A stretch of DNA of 64,000 nt from Pedobacter sp. SL55 (GCF_026625705.1 NZ_CP113059.1:1550001-1614000); one strand, 5' to 3'; shown: positions 45,363 through 55,533, numbered from the stretch's first letter. The notes: generated by a model from the letters alone, not told the origin. Translations and numbers: made by a program.

Positions 45363-46790
45363 ATGCCAAATGAACAAATTTCAGTTTTCGATATATTTAA
45401 GATAGGAATTGGGCCATCCAGTTCGCATACGCTTGGCCCTTGGCGGGCTGCGCAGCAATTTACCAATAGCTTGGCGGCACAAGGTGTGCTTGCAGATGTA
45501 GAGCAAGTGAAAATCTTACTGTATGGTTCTTTAGCCAAAACGGGCAAAGGCCACGGCACTGATGTTGCCATTTTGTTAGGTTTAGCAGGCGGCGACCCAG
45601 TTACTTTCGACGTAAACGCTATCGATAGTACAGTTGCTGAAATCAAGAAAACTCGACGGCTTAATTTGGCAGGCCAACAAAACATCAGCTTTGCTTATGA
45701 TGAGGATTTGATTTTCCTGTTTGCCGAAAGCCTACCATTCCATCCAAATGCGGTTACTTTCCAAGCATTGCTATCTACGGGCAAGGCAATTTCAGAAACT
45801 TATTACAGCATAGGTGGTGGCTTTGTGGTAAAAGAAGGTCAAGATAGTTCAGAAAAAGAACAGGTAGATTTACCGTTTCCGGTTGAAAAAGCCAGTGAAC
45901 TTTTGCATTGGTGTTTAACCACTGGTTTAAAAGTAAGCGAAGTGGTAATGGAAAATGAAGCTGCTTGGCGCACAGAAACCGAAACCAAGAAAGGCATTTT
46001 ACAACATTACCAAGTAATTAAAGAATGTATTTACAGAGGTTGCCATACTTCGGGGTTTTTACCTGGCGGGTTGGATGTTGCCCGTAGAGCGGCCAAGTTG
46101 AACCAACGCTTAATTGGGAACCAAACTTATAGCGATTATGACAGCTGGATTACCGCCATCCGCAATGGTGGGATGGGATTTAACTATATTTTAGATTGGG
46201 TAAGCTGTTTTGCTTTGGCCGTAAACGAAGAAAATGCAGCATTTGGCCGTGTAGTAACTGCACCAACTAACGGTGCAGCTGGGGTAATTCCGGCAGTATT
46301 ACAATACTTCATTACGTTTTGCGATGGTTATACAGAAGATAAAATCATTCAGTTCATCGCTTGTGCAAGCGAGATTGGTAGTATTTTCAAGAAAGGAGCT
46401 ACCATTTCCGCAGCAATGGGCGGTTGTCAGGCAGAAATTGGGGTATCTTCTGCAATGGCCGCAGCGGCGCTAACCGAATGTCTAGGTGGTTCACAACGCC
46501 AAGTGTTAATGGCAGCAGAAATAGCCATGGAACATCATTTGGGCTTAACCTGCGATCCTATAGGTGGCTTGGTCCAAATCCCTTGTATAGAGCGTAACAC
46601 TATGGGTGCTATTAAAGCCATCACGGCTAGTCAATTGGCGCTACAAAGTAATCCTGATAAGGCAAAAGTAAGCTTAGATGCCGTGGTGAATACCATGTGG
46701 GAAACCGCTTTGGATATGAACTCTAAATACAAAGAAACTTCTGATGGTGGTTTGGCTACAAATATCCCTATTAGCTTGCCAGAATGTTAA
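45363..46790 (+). CDS. sdaA: L-serine ammonia-lyase (iron-sulfur, single chain)
   Basis: Converts L-serine to pyruvate and ammonia. The 475-residue protein fuses the beta-type N-terminal domain ([22 protein letters not shown] at about 11-32) with the alpha catalytic domain. The candidate [4Fe-4S] cysteines are in [25 protein letters not shown] and IPCIERN. Complete and intact. A -7 box immediately before the ATG fixes the start. Confidence 0.96.
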   Translation: MPNEQISVFDIFKIGIGPSSSHTLGPWRAAQQFTNSLAAQGVLADVEQVKILLYGSLAKTGKGHGTDVAILLGLAGGDPVTFDVNAIDSTVAEIKKTRRLNLAGQQNISFAYDEDLIFLFAESLPFHPNAVTFQALLSTGKAISETYYSIGGGFVVKEGQDSSEKEQVDLPFPVEKASELLHWCLTTGLKVSEVVMENEAAWRTETETKKGILQHYQVIKECIYRGCHTSGFLPGGLDVARRAAKLNQRLIGNQTYSDYDSWITAIRNGGMGFNYILDWVSCFALAVNEENAAFGRVVTAPTNGAAGVIPAVLQYFITFCDGYTEDKIIQFIACASEIGSIFKKGATISAAMGGCQAEIGVSSAMAAAALTECLGGSQRQVLMAAEIAMEHHLGLTCDPIGGLVQIPCIERNTMGAIKAITASQLALQSNPDKAKVSLDAVVNTMWETALDMNSKYKETSDGGLATNIPISLPEC

Positions 46791-46804
46791 AAAGCACCTC
46801 CTAA

Positions 46805-46821
46805 CCTCCCCAAAGGGGAGG
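46805..46821. repeat. CCTCCCC-AAA-GGGGAGG palindrome
   Basis: A perfect 7-bp stem with a 3-nt loop directly after sdaA; it may also act as a transcript end. The same style as 15260, 32651 and 37496. Confidence 0.7.
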
Positions 46822-46840
46822 AATGTAAAACGCATAACTA

Positions 46841-47121
46841 AATCAGCGAAGATCTGCGGTAAAAATCTGCGCAATCAGCGGGGAATAAGGACAATCTAGC
46901 AATAAAACAATTTAACTATTCAAATCCTTCATCTGCTTCGCCACCTGCTGCCCCTGCACATCATCGCTCCGCAACAGACAAAATCAGCGAAGATCTGCGG
47001 TAAAAATCTGCGCAATCAGCGGGGAATAAGGACAATCCAACAATAAAACAATTTAACTATTCAAATCCTTCATCTGCTTCGCCACCTGCTGCCCCTGCGC
47101 ATCATCGCTCTGCAACAAATA
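46841..47121. repeat. 141-bp tandem duplication covering the 3' end of the PaiB-like gene
   Basis: 46841-46981 and 46982-47121 are the same sequence with a 141-bp offset and only about five to eight differences. Each has AATCAGCGAAGATCTGCGG, GGGGAATAAGGACAAT and the coding end for QGQQVAKQMKDLNS. The right copy is the true 3' end of the gene at 47053-47667; the left copy is a detached remnant. Confidence 0.92.
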
Positions 47122-47667
47122 ATCAACAATATTTTCTTTATTAGCCTGCGAATGATTTTGGCTCAACTTAAAAACACCTTCTAAGCTAGTAACTGTAATT
47201 TCAATACCTGCAATAGCCTTCAAATGTTTTTCAATATACTCATCAGACATTTGATGGAAAGCAGCTGGACTGTGTTCTTTTTCGTACTGGTTGGTTAAAT
47301 CTTCAATAACTTTTCTCGTTTCATCATTCCCCAACAGCCTAACTTTACCCTTGGCTTGTACCGAACTATAATTCCATGTAGAAGCCGAAGCTGGATTTTC
47401 GTAAACCGATGCACTCACATAAGCATGCGCTCCATGAAACAAAGCCAATACATTTTCATTGGCAACAAAAGCTTCATAATGGTCGGTTTTTCTCATTACA
47501 TGACCAACCAACTTTACTGTTTCGCCCTCTTTTTTTACCTGTAAAGGAATTTGAGTTGCAGAAGGTATATTTTGATTTGCGCCAATTAGTACCGCAAACG
47601 GATGAGCTTCGATGAAAGCAATTAACTTATCAATATCTTTTTCGAGAAAATTAGAGACTTTATACAC
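47053..47667 (-). CDS. PaiB-like FMN-binding protein
   Basis: A 204-residue FMN-binding split-barrel protein of the PaiB/protease-synthase-regulator family. Motifs: FIEAHPFAVLIGANQNIPSATQIPL, LVGHVMRKTDHYEAF, ALFHGAHAYVSASVYENPASASTWNYSSVQAKGKV and AIAGIEITVTSLEGVFKLSQNHSQANKENIV. Bacillus PaiB is described as a regulator, but the fold is that of flavin reductases, so an enzymatic role is possible. The last 17 codons are duplicated downstream. Confidence 0.9.
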   Translation of the reverse strand: MYKVSNFLEKDIDKLIAFIEAHPFAVLIGANQNIPSATQIPLQVKKEGETVKLVGHVMRKTDHYEAFVANENVLALFHGAHAYVSASVYENPASASTWNYSSVQAKGKVRLLGNDETRKVIEDLTNQYEKEHSPAAFHQMSDEYIEKHLKAIAGIEITVTSLEGVFKLSQNHSQANKENIVDYLLQSDDAQGQQVAKQMKDLNS

Positions 47668-47670
47668 TTG

Positions 47671-48959
47671 TTAAAACTTAATACTGATAGATAGTGTATT
47701 ACTTTTCCCTGTCGGAAATTTCCATTTACCACCATTCTTAAGCAACCTATTGGCCTCTTCATCCATTGCTTTACCCTCAGATTTTACAACTTTAACATCA
47801 TTTGGCATGGCATCTGCTGAAAGCTTAAAACTTAAAATAACAGCTTTTGACCCATCTGCCAATAACTTATTATTTTTAGTGAGATATTCATTATAAGCTT
47901 TCCACCCCATCTCTGGAACGCCAACATTTACTTCCTCAGCAGCTTCTTTAGCGGTAGTTGTAGCTTTTTTCTTTGCTTTACCATAACCAACTGCTACAAC
48001 TTCACTTAAACCCGAATTACTTTCATCCAAGCGTACATTCACATCTTGATTTGCCTTAGCTTCAATATTTTTGCTTGCAAAGCCTAATGAAGTTACCTCT
48101 AAAGTTACTTTCTCTTTATCTACAGGCAGCGTAAACTCACCACTTTTATTGGTTATCGCCCTGATATCATCGCCTACCATTTTTACATCGGCACCAGACA
48201 AAGGCCTACCATAAACATCATACACTGTCCCTTTAACCGATTTTGCATAAGGATCAGTCTTTATCTGAATACCTTCTACCCTGCTTTCTAAAGCTTGTAC
48301 GGGTGCAACTGGTGCTGCTATTCGTGCGCCAACCATTTTTGCTTGATTTTCTCTGTTTTCTTTAGTTAGGCGGGCTTTTACTGCCTCTTTATTTTCTAAA
48401 GACGCACTTTCGATAATGGTTTCTCTTGGTATACTATTCTTCGCAATGGCTTGGTTTCCTTTAGCTAAAAAATACTACTTAGCACTTGCTCCACTTTCTG
48501 CGGGTCGGCCAGTGTTGCTGGTTTTGCCGAACTCAAAGTATCTGCAGGTGCTACAGCCGCTACTTCTGGCTTGATATTTACTTCAATTTGCTTAGGCCGA
48601 TTATTGGCAATTTCTAGCTGTTGGCGGCGGTTACTTTCACGCATCCAAAACAACACGCCAGCAGTAATAAAAAGCACGGCAGCGGTTGCGGCAATGCTTA
48701 ACCTATGCGAAGTAATTCGCCACATTTTACGCTCAACTGGCTTTTGCGCCACACGTTCTTGCAATTGCTTTTGTAACAGAGAAAAAGTTTGGGTACGTTT
48801 TTTAGCGGCAGATAAGCCCTCCAAAGCTTGGGCAATAAAAGGGTCTTCGAGCGAAATTCGCTCTACCTTATGCATCATACCAGAATCTAACTTCCCTTCT
48901 AGGTAGTCGTCTAGCACATCAATATCTAACCATTCGTTATTGCCCACTGTTCTTTTCAA
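47671..48959 (-). CDS. Anti-sigma factor with periplasmic CarboxypepD_reg and TonB-C-like domains, frameshifted
   Basis: Membrane anti-sigma factor of about 429 residues when repaired. The cytoplasmic N-terminal part (LDIDVLDDYLEGKLDSGMMHKVERI) is followed by a membrane helix (about 83-104). The periplasmic part has a CarboxypepD_reg-like domain (VKGTVYDVYGRPLSGADVKM), ending in SEVVAVGYGKAKKKAT, which resembles the SusC TonB-box junction. Last comes a TonB-C-like domain (MPNDVKVVKSEGKAMDEEANRLL). The frames split at the A run 48467-48472; one more base reads through as SSIFLAKGNQAIAKN. Its start overlaps the sigma gene by 23 bp. Confidence 0.8.
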
Positions 48960-49515
48960 TACAAATTTTCAAATTGCGTTTTCCATTTTGGATATAGCTT
49001 TTCACTTTAAGCATATCGTACCCCGTAATATCGGCAACTTCTTTATAGCATTTTTCTTGTAGATAGAATAAATCTACGCTTTTTCGTTGTTCTTCCGAAA
49101 GGGTTTCCATGCACTTTTCCATAATGGTTAACTGAGTTTCTTTTGTGTCGTCGATATCAAGATGCACAAAGTCATCATTTTCCACAAAATTTTCTTCGAG
49201 CGTTACCATTGGATTTTTTGAAGATTTACGTAGCGCCATTAAACAATGGTTACGGGTAAGTACATGCAGCCAACTTTTAAAATTCTGTACCTGATGGATA
49301 CGCAATTTCTTAACCAACTCTTCAAAAATTTGCATTACGGCATCTTTACTTTGCTCCTCATCTTTAAAGTAGTTAAAACAAACCCCGTAAACCAAGTGCA
49401 TATATCGGTTATAAAGTTGACCCAACACTTCTAAATCGCCGCTTTCTTGATAAGCCGCAACCAAAGAAAGGTCGTCTGTCTCTCTATTGCCAGATGTATG
49501 CTTTATAAACTTCAA
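48937..49515 (-). CDS. ECF-type RNA polymerase sigma factor
   Basis: Sigma-70 family protein of 192 residues. Region 2: VLGQLYNRYMHLVYGVCFNYFKDEEQSKDAVMQIFEEL. Region 4: METLSEEQRKSVDLFYLQEKCYKEVADITGYDMLKVKSYIQNGKRNLK. The first in-frame start is TTG 49515; a stop precedes it closely and no ATG lies near. The anti-sigma gene overlaps its end. It is divergent from the VWA gene, which carries the same upstream motif. Confidence 0.92.
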   Translation of the reverse strand: MKFIKHTSGNRETDDLSLVAAYQESGDLEVLGQLYNRYMHLVYGVCFNYFKDEEQSKDAVMQIFEELVKKLRIHQVQNFKSWLHVLTRNHCLMALRKSSKNPMVTLEENFVENDDFVHLDIDDTKETQLTIMEKCMETLSEEQRKSVDLFYLQEKCYKEVADITGYDMLKVKSYIQNGKRNLKICIEKNSGQ

Positions 49516-49640
49516 ATCTTTTCGGAATGCCTAAAATTTCTTCAAGTATAAAAATATTTTTCGAGACGAGTGTGGAAAATCTATGATACCTACATCTACC
49601 CTTTAGAAAGTCGGGAAATCTTGAAGCTATTCCGAAAGAT
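49516..49640. promoter_or_regulatory. Inverted pair of ATTCCGAAA(A)GAT motifs between the sigma and VWA genes
   Basis: The motif is at 49516-49528 (minus) and 49629-49640 (plus), each with CTTGAAG just upstream in the reading direction (49540-49546; 49620-49626). Each copy points to its own gene, which would fit co-regulation, for example by the sigma factor itself. Confidence 0.4.
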
Positions 49641-49669
49641 GGACTTTAATACTTCAAAAAAATATTGAT

Positions 49670-51591
49670 ATGAAAATTTTACTCACACCCATTTTGGCAT
49701 TATTCCTATTATTAGGATACAAAACTACGCCCACTAGAGAAATTTCTGGCACCATTACCAGTGCCGCCGATGGCTTAACTTTACCTGGCGTATTCATTAA
49801 AAGTTTGCCTAGTAAAACCACTACCAAAACCGATGCTAATGGAAAATACCTTATCAAAGCGCCCAATACCGATACCCATTTACAAGTGAGCTTCTTAGGT
49901 TTTCAAACCAAAAAAGTAACTATTAGCAAGTCGAACGTTATTAACATCAGCTTAGCCGAAGACGTGAAAGCCCTCAACGAAGTGGCAATTATAGCTTATG
50001 GTGTTCAGCAAAGAAAAGAACTTATAGCTTCTGCAAAGAATATGGCTCCGCCAGCCAATTACGCCCTACAAGGCAGCATTTCTGGAGTACATAGTGGTGG
50101 GAGAATAATGAGTAGCCCTATCCAGAACAGCGAAAGCTATGCCCATATCACAGAGAATGGGTTCAAAAAAGCAACCGACAACCCGCTTTCTACTTTTTCT
50201 ATTGATGTAGATGCGGCCTCTTATAGCAACATGCGTAGGTTTATTAACGGCGGCAACCTACCTCCAAAAGATGCAGTACGTATCGAAGAAATGATCAACT
50301 ACTTCGACTACAATTACGAACAACCAAGAGGTAATGACCCTGTAAATATTGTAACCGAAATAGGCACTGCGCCTTGGAATAACCAACACCGCTTAGTACA
50401 TATCGGCCTAAAAGCAAAAAATATCCCTACAGAAAAATTGCCACCATCTAACCTGGTTTTCTTAATCGACGTTTCTGGTTCAATGAACTCTTACAACAAA
50501 TTACCTTTATTGGTTAGCTCCCTACGTTTACTTACTGATAATTTACGCGACCAAGATAAAGTTGCTATTGTGGTTTACGCCGGTAATTCTGGTTTGGTTT
50601 TACCTGCTACCTCTGGCGATAACAAACAAGCGATTAAAGATGCTTTGAACAAACTGAGTGCTGGTGGTTCTACCGCTGGTGGTGCAGGTATTAAATTGGC
50701 TTACAAAGTGGCTACAGATAATTTCATTAAAGGTGGCAATAACCGTATTATTTTGGCAACCGATGGCGATTTTAATGTTGGTGCTAATAGCGATGCCGAT
50801 ATGCAAACACTGATTGAAGAAAAACGTAAAAGCGGTGTGTTCCTTACTGTTTTAGGCTTTGGCATGGGCAATTACAAAGACAGCAAAATGGAAGATTACT
50901 GGCCAACAAAGGCAATGGCAACTACGCCTATATTGATGACATTAACGAAGCTAGAAAAGTACTAATTAACGAGTTTGGGGGCACTTTGTTTACCGTTGCT
51001 AAAGATGTAAAACTACAGATAGAATTTAATCCGGCTAAAGTGCAGGCCTATCGTTTAATTGGCTACGAAAATAGATTGCTAAACAACGAAGATTTTAACG
51101 ACGACCAAAAAGATGCGGGCGAAATGGGTGCCGGCCATACCGTTACTGCACTGTATGAGATTATTCCGGTTGGCGTAGAAAGCAAGTTTGTAAAAAGTGT
51201 TGATGCGCTCAAATATCAAAAAACTAAAAAGAATACCTCATCATCTTTTAGCAACACTAACGAACTTTTAACCGTAAAAATGCGCTACAAACAACCAGAT
51301 GGCAACCGAAGTAAGTTACTAGAACAACCCGTAGTAGACCACTATCAAGACAAGCTGACCAAAACTAGCGATAATTTTAAGTTCTCTGCTTCGGTGGCTA
51401 TGTTTGGCATGTTGCTACGCCAATCAGAATTTGTACAAGAAAGCACTTTTGAGCAAGCCATTGCATTAGCAGAGGGTGCAAAAGGTGTAGATAAGGAAGG
51501 CTACCGTGCCGAATATGTTAAAATAGCTAAATCGGCACAGCTATTGGCGAAAGATTTACGTAATTTTGCTACTACTGGCAGAGAGAAATAA
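49670..51591 (+). CDS. VWA-domain protein with CarboxypepD_reg N terminus, frameshifted
   Basis: Exported protein of about 640 residues. A short N-terminal hydrophobic segment precedes a CarboxypepD_reg-like domain (ISGTITSAADGLTLPGVFIK to LAEDVKALNEVAIIAYGVQQRKE). Next come the von Willebrand N-terminal region (FSIDVDAASYSNMRRFIN), the VWA domain with metal site DVSGSMNSYNK (MIDAS DxSxS), and a C-terminal DUF3520-type part (LFTVAKDVKLQIEFNP). The frame breaks at about 50895-50905 (GATTACTGGCC), before NKGNGNYAYIDDI. Either +1 or -2 bases restores it. Divergent from the ECF sigma gene. Confidence 0.87.
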
Positions 51592-51618
51592 TACTGCCTT
51601 AGCTTAATTACATACTTT

Positions 51619-52359
51619 ATGAAGAGAACAGGATTATTCTTATTAGCAGCCTCAGCTTTATGTTTTAGCAGTTGCGATGCACAAAGTCAAAGCAAAATTG
51701 GCAATATTTTAGGACAAGTGGCTACTGGAGCTACTGGAACACCATCAAGCTTAGAAATTGGCAATGCTTTAAAACAGGCATTAGAAATAGGTACTTCGGC
51801 TGGTGCAGATAGGCTTTCTGCCAAAGATGGATTTTTTGGTAACATGGCTGTTAAGATTTTGTTCCCAACAGAGGCTCAAAAAGTAGAAAAAACTTTGCGT
51901 AGCGTGGGTTTAAATTCATTGGCCGATAATGTGATATTGAGCTTAAACCGTGCTGCAGAAGATGCTGCGAAAGAAGCCAAACCGATTTTTATAAATGCAA
52001 TTAAGCAAATGACCATTGCCGATGCAACTAACATCCTTTTAGGAAATAAAGATGCGGCAACTACTTACTTTAAACGTGTAACTACATCACAGCTGATGGA
52101 AAAATTTTCGCCAGTAATTAACAATAGCCTAAGCAAAGTTGGCGCTACCAAATATTGGACAGATGCCGCAGCAGCTTACAATAAGATCCCTTTGGTAAAA
52201 CCTGTAAACACCAACTTAACGCAATACGTTGCAGAAAAAGCAATTGATGGTATGTTTGTACAGGTAGCACAAGAGGAGCTAAAAATTAGAGATAACATTG
52301 GCGCACGTTCTACCAGTTTGCTACAAAAAGTTTTCGGCTATGCCGATACCAAAAAATAA
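51619..52359 (+). CDS. DUF4197 lipoprotein
   Basis: A 246-residue protein with signal ending CFSSC (Cys19), so probably lipid-anchored in the periplasm. The DUF4197 domain covers LEIGNALKQALEIGTSAGADRLSAKDGFFGN through VNTNLTQYVAEKAIDGMFVQVAQEELKIR. Function unknown. It follows the VWA gene by 27 bp and may be cotranscribed. Confidence 0.92.
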   Translation: MKRTGLFLLAASALCFSSCDAQSQSKIGNILGQVATGATGTPSSLEIGNALKQALEIGTSAGADRLSAKDGFFGNMAVKILFPTEAQKVEKTLRSVGLNSLADNVILSLNRAAEDAAKEAKPIFINAIKQMTIADATNILLGNKDAATTYFKRVTTSQLMEKFSPVINNSLSKVGATKYWTDAAAAYNKIPLVKPVNTNLTQYVAEKAIDGMFVQVAQEELKIRDNIGARSTSLLQKVFGYADTKK

Positions 52360-52512
52360 TCCACAAAATTGTTGATTTGTTAATAAAAATTTAAAGTAAC
52401 CAAACCAATTTTTTGCTAGCTTGTTATCACAAAACAAGAAGATAAAAAAGTCCTGTGAGTGGGCTATCCGCGGAGGGCAGGCACAGCATAAATAGGTTTA
52501 CTATATCAAAAG

Positions 52513-52540
52513 AAAAGCATCCAAAATTTGGGTGCTTTTT
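52513..52540 (+). terminator. Terminator after the DUF4197 gene
   Basis: AAAAGCATCC (52513-52522) pairs with GGGTGCTTTT (52530-52539) with one T-G pair; T run follows. Confidence 0.75.
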
Positions 52541-52624
52541 TCGTTTAACATTAGAAAAGCCAATACACTGCTACTATTAACGTTAGTCCCGTTCATGCTC
52601 ATTTCGATTGACTTAGTTTTCAGT

Positions 52625-52694
52625 CTTTGCGTTCTTTGCGCACCTCTGCTTTACGGCTAAATTTTAACGCAAAGAATTAGCAAAGAACGCAAAG
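52625..52694. repeat. 15-bp inverted repeat CTTTGCGTTCTTTGC
   Basis: Arms at 52625-52639 and 52680-52694 are exact complements around a 40-nt loop. Similar TTTGCG/TTCTTTGCG sequence occurs near 6970-7010, so this is probably a dispersed element. Confidence 0.65.
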
Positions 52695-52909
52695 CCAAAT
52701 TTTTATTGGAATAACAAACGCGATCATTGTGCCGCTAAACTTTGTCAACCTTCTGTTTTGGGTTGCACAGAATTTGTAATATAGCCCCGATTGCAGGCGG
52801 TAGCCCGCAGGGCAGCGAGAGCGTTAGCGAAGCAACCGAGAACTAAAGCCAAAAGTGGGACTGAAGGTAAATGATAGCATTGCAACTGCGCTTCTTAAAA
52901 AATAAAAAA

Positions 52910-52931
52910 GGGACACTCGAATGAGCATCCC
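52910..52931 (-). terminator. Terminator of degQ
   Basis: GGGACACTC (52910-52918) and GAGCATCCC (52923-52931) form a 9-bp stem with two G-T pairs. On the minus strand TTTTTTATTTTT follows. Confidence 0.75.
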
Positions 52932-52955
52932 ATTATTTTTTGATCGAACTATTTC

Positions 52956-54500
52956 TTAAAACTGAATAACAAATGTTCCTCCGTTTGGATTAAAACCCGA
53001 AATGGTAGTTCTGCCATCTCGCGAGGTAGCCAAGGCTTTCTCTAATTCTGCAGCACTGTTAACCTCTTTTCCATTTATTTTGTAAACGATAGAGCCTTTG
53101 CCAATGCCATAATAATCAAATTCTTCGCCAGGAACTACATTGGTTACCACCAAGCCAGATTTAATACCTAACTTCTCTTTTTGAGTTGCCGAAGCAGGTG
53201 CAAAAGTTGCGCCCAACTTATTCAAACTTACCCCAGTAGCTTTTTCGCTTTCTTTTTTAGCTAACGCTACAGAACTCTCGCCTTTTAACGTTACGCTGAT
53301 GTTTTTAGTAGAACCATCTGCTTTTAACACAGTTAAAGCCACTTTATCGCCAGGGCTCATACGGCCAATGCGCTCCTGCAAATCAGGCGAATCGTAAATG
53401 GCAACGCCTTCTACTTTTTTAATGATATCGCCTTCTTTGATACCAGCTGCGGCTGCCGCTCCGCCTGGCAATACCTCTCTAACGTATAAACCAGAATTAT
53501 CTTTGATTTTTAATTGTTCGGCAACATCGGCATCTAATGCGGTAAAGGTTACGCCAATATAACCGCGTTTAACCGAACCATATTTTTTAAAGTCTTCTAA
53601 AATCTTTTTAGCTAAATTTACCGGAATAGCGAAACCGTAACCTTCGTTTCTACCACTTTGTGAAGCAATAGCCGCATTGATACCCACCAACTCGCCAGCA
53701 GCATTAACCAATGCACCACCACTGTTACCAGGGTTAATTGCTGCATCTGTTTGGATGAAAGATTCGATAGAATTGTTGGCTCTTGAAGGCTGTTTGCCAG
53801 TTCTTCTGAACTCATCATATTCTTCTTCGGTCATCATGCCATTATCGCGGTTTAAAATACCAATGTTACGAGCCTTGGCACTTACAATACCTGCAGTAAC
53901 TGTAGTCTGTAAATCTAGCGGGAAACCTACTGCCAATACCCACTCTCCAACTTGTACATTGTCTGAGTTACCCATTTTCACAAAAGGTAGGCCATCTACA
54001 TCAACCTTAATTAAAGCCAAATCTGTGTTTGGGTCTTTGCCAATTACTGTTGCAGTTGCTTTACGTCTGTTAGCCAAAATCACTTCAATTTTATCTGCTT
54101 TGTCTACTACGTGGTTATTGGTTACAATATAACCATCTGACGTTAAAATTACGCCAGAACCCGAAGCTGCCTGTGGTTGGCGTTGTACACGGCCGCCGCC
54201 ACCAAAACCAAAGAATTGCTCAAACATGTCTTCCATACCGCCGCCGCCTCGGCTAGATTTACCTTGGTAGGTAGTTTTAATGTGAACCACTGCTGGCGAA
54301 ACCGCAGCTGCAGCCTGTACAAAATCAGGTGCTCCGGCAGAAGATACACCACTTACGTTACTTGCAAACATGGTCTTTTGTCTATCTGCTAACGTAAAGT
54401 TGTCGTTGGGGCGCTCTATCAACTTATAGGCGCCAATTGCAGCAGCTCCACCAATAAATGAGGCAGCAAGTACAATTAATCCTATTTTTTTCATTTCCAT
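52956..54500 (-). CDS. degQ: Periplasmic serine protease DegQ/HtrA (Do family)
   Basis: Trypsin-like protease and chaperone that removes misfolded envelope proteins, 514 residues. I start it at ATG 54500 (MEMKKIGLIVLAASFIGGAAAIGA, signal/anchor). The catalytic triad is in IVTNNHVVDKAD (His), NTDLALIKVD (Asp) and NPGNSGGALV (Ser). Two PDZ domains follow (SGLYVREVLPGGAAAAAGIKEGD; SGLVVTNVVPGEEFDYYGI). The in-frame residues upstream (from TTG 54536) fall in a conserved leader shared with the efflux adaptor gene and are probably untranslated. Confidence 0.95.
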   Translation of the reverse strand: MEMKKIGLIVLAASFIGGAAAIGAYKLIERPNDNFTLADRQKTMFASNVSGVSSAGAPDFVQAAAAVSPAVVHIKTTYQGKSSRGGGGMEDMFEQFFGFGGGGRVQRQPQAASGSGVILTSDGYIVTNNHVVDKADKIEVILANRRKATATVIGKDPNTDLALIKVDVDGLPFVKMGNSDNVQVGEWVLAVGFPLDLQTTVTAGIVSAKARNIGILNRDNGMMTEEEYDEFRRTGKQPSRANNSIESFIQTDAAINPGNSGGALVNAAGELVGINAAIASQSGRNEGYGFAIPVNLAKKILEDFKKYGSVKRGYIGVTFTALDADVAEQLKIKDNSGLYVREVLPGGAAAAAGIKEGDIIKKVEGVAIYDSPDLQERIGRMSPGDKVALTVLKADGSTKNISVTLKGESSVALAKKESEKATGVSLNKLGATFAPASATQKEKLGIKSGLVVTNVVPGEEFDYYGIGKGSIVYKINGKEVNSAAELEKALATSRDGRTTISGFNPNGGTFVIQF

Positions 54501-54504
54501 AATT

Positions 54505-54580
54505 ATTTGTTTTTTAAAAGGTAATGAAGCTGCCAAGAATTAAAATTCGTTGACGGTTGCATTTCCATTGTATGTTGTGT
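54505..54580 (-). promoter_or_regulatory. Conserved structured leader of degQ, shared with the efflux adaptor
   Basis: Minus-strand blocks: ACACAACATACA (54569-54580), a hairpin pairing CAACGAATT (54544-54552) with AATTCTTG (54534-54541) with one bulge, then AGCTTCATTACC (54520-54531), and A-rich sequence ending CAAAT (54505-54509). The order and spacing at the 3' side match the leader at 38750-38846. Confidence 0.55.
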
Positions 54581-54747
54581 TTTACGTTTACTTTTTTTAC
54601 TAATGAATTATCCAAATTTAATACCATATCAACGATATTTGTATCAGAATAACGTCTAAATACGTGTTAAAAAATGTTAAAAGCCAACCTTACAGCTTAT
54701 TGATGTTTTTTATTGTATAATTGTTACAAGCTTAGCTACTATAAAAA

Positions 54748-55533
54748 ATGAATATTAAATTCTATAAATACCAAGGTGCCGGAAATGATTTTGTATTGAT
54801 TGATGGTAGAGAAAATCCTATAAAAAATATCGATACAAAGGCCGTAGCGCAACTTTGTGACCGTAGGTTTGGCATTGGTGCCGATGGCTTAATGTTTTTA
54901 ACCAATAGTAAAGACTACGATTTTGAAATGATTTACCACAATGCAGATGGTAAGGTTGGTAGCATGTGTGGTAACGGCGGCAGATGCATTGTGGCCTTTG
55001 CTAAGCATCTAGGAATTTTTGACACAGAGACTAATTTTTTGGCAGTTGATGGCCCTCATTATGCCAAAATTTCAGCAGAAGGCAATTGGGTAGAGTTACA
55101 GATGATAGATGTAGCTGCTATAAATTTGGATAAAGACGCTTTTGTATTGAACACAGGTTCGCCGCACTATGTGAAAGAAGTTACAGGGCTAGAAAATATG
55201 GATGTTTATACCGAAGGTTACAACATTCGCAATAACGAAACCTACAAAACCGACGGCATCAACGTAAATTTTGTAGAGAAAAAACCTGATCATTTATTTG
55301 TTAGAACTTTTGAGCGTGGCGTAGAAGATGAAACTTATGCTTGCGGTACGGGCGTAACTGCGGTTGCGATGGCCATGGCTAAAAGGCAACATCAAATTGG
55401 CCAAGTGGTAACTCCGGTAACTGTACTTGGTGGCAATTTAGAGATCAATTTTAGCTACGATGGCGAGAAATTTACCGATGTGTTTTTATGTGGCCCGGCA
55501 GAAAAGGTTTTTGAGGGCGAGATAAATTTGTAG
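54748..55533 (+). CDS. dapF: Diaminopimelate epimerase
   Basis: Interconverts LL- and meso-diaminopimelate for lysine and peptidoglycan synthesis; 261 residues. The two catalytic cysteines are in GSMCGNGGRC (about 72-81) and YACGTGVTAVA (about 200-210). The N-terminal YQGAGNDFVLIDGR is characteristic. Intact, with ATG 54748. IS copy 2 lies 83 bp past its stop in the opposite orientation. Confidence 0.97.
   Translation: MNIKFYKYQGAGNDFVLIDGRENPIKNIDTKAVAQLCDRRFGIGADGLMFLTNSKDYDFEMIYHNADGKVGSMCGNGGRCIVAFAKHLGIFDTETNFLAVDGPHYAKISAEGNWVELQMIDVAAINLDKDAFVLNTGSPHYVKEVTGLENMDVYTEGYNIRNNETYKTDGINVNFVEKKPDHLFVRTFERGVEDETYACGTGVTAVAMAMAKRQHQIGQVVTPVTVLGGNLEINFSYDGEKFTDVFLCGPAEKVFEGEINL

Larger units (their letters stand above)
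52360..52955. other. 596-bp gap with two terminators and dispersed repeats
   Basis: No credible gene. From left: the DUF4197 terminator (52513), a 15-bp inverted repeat (52625), ACTTTGTCAACC at about 52739, then an ATAGCCCCGATTGCAGGC-type intergenic repeat (52783-52870) related to fragments at 41208, 43735 and 63245, and the degQ terminator (52910). Confidence 0.6.
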
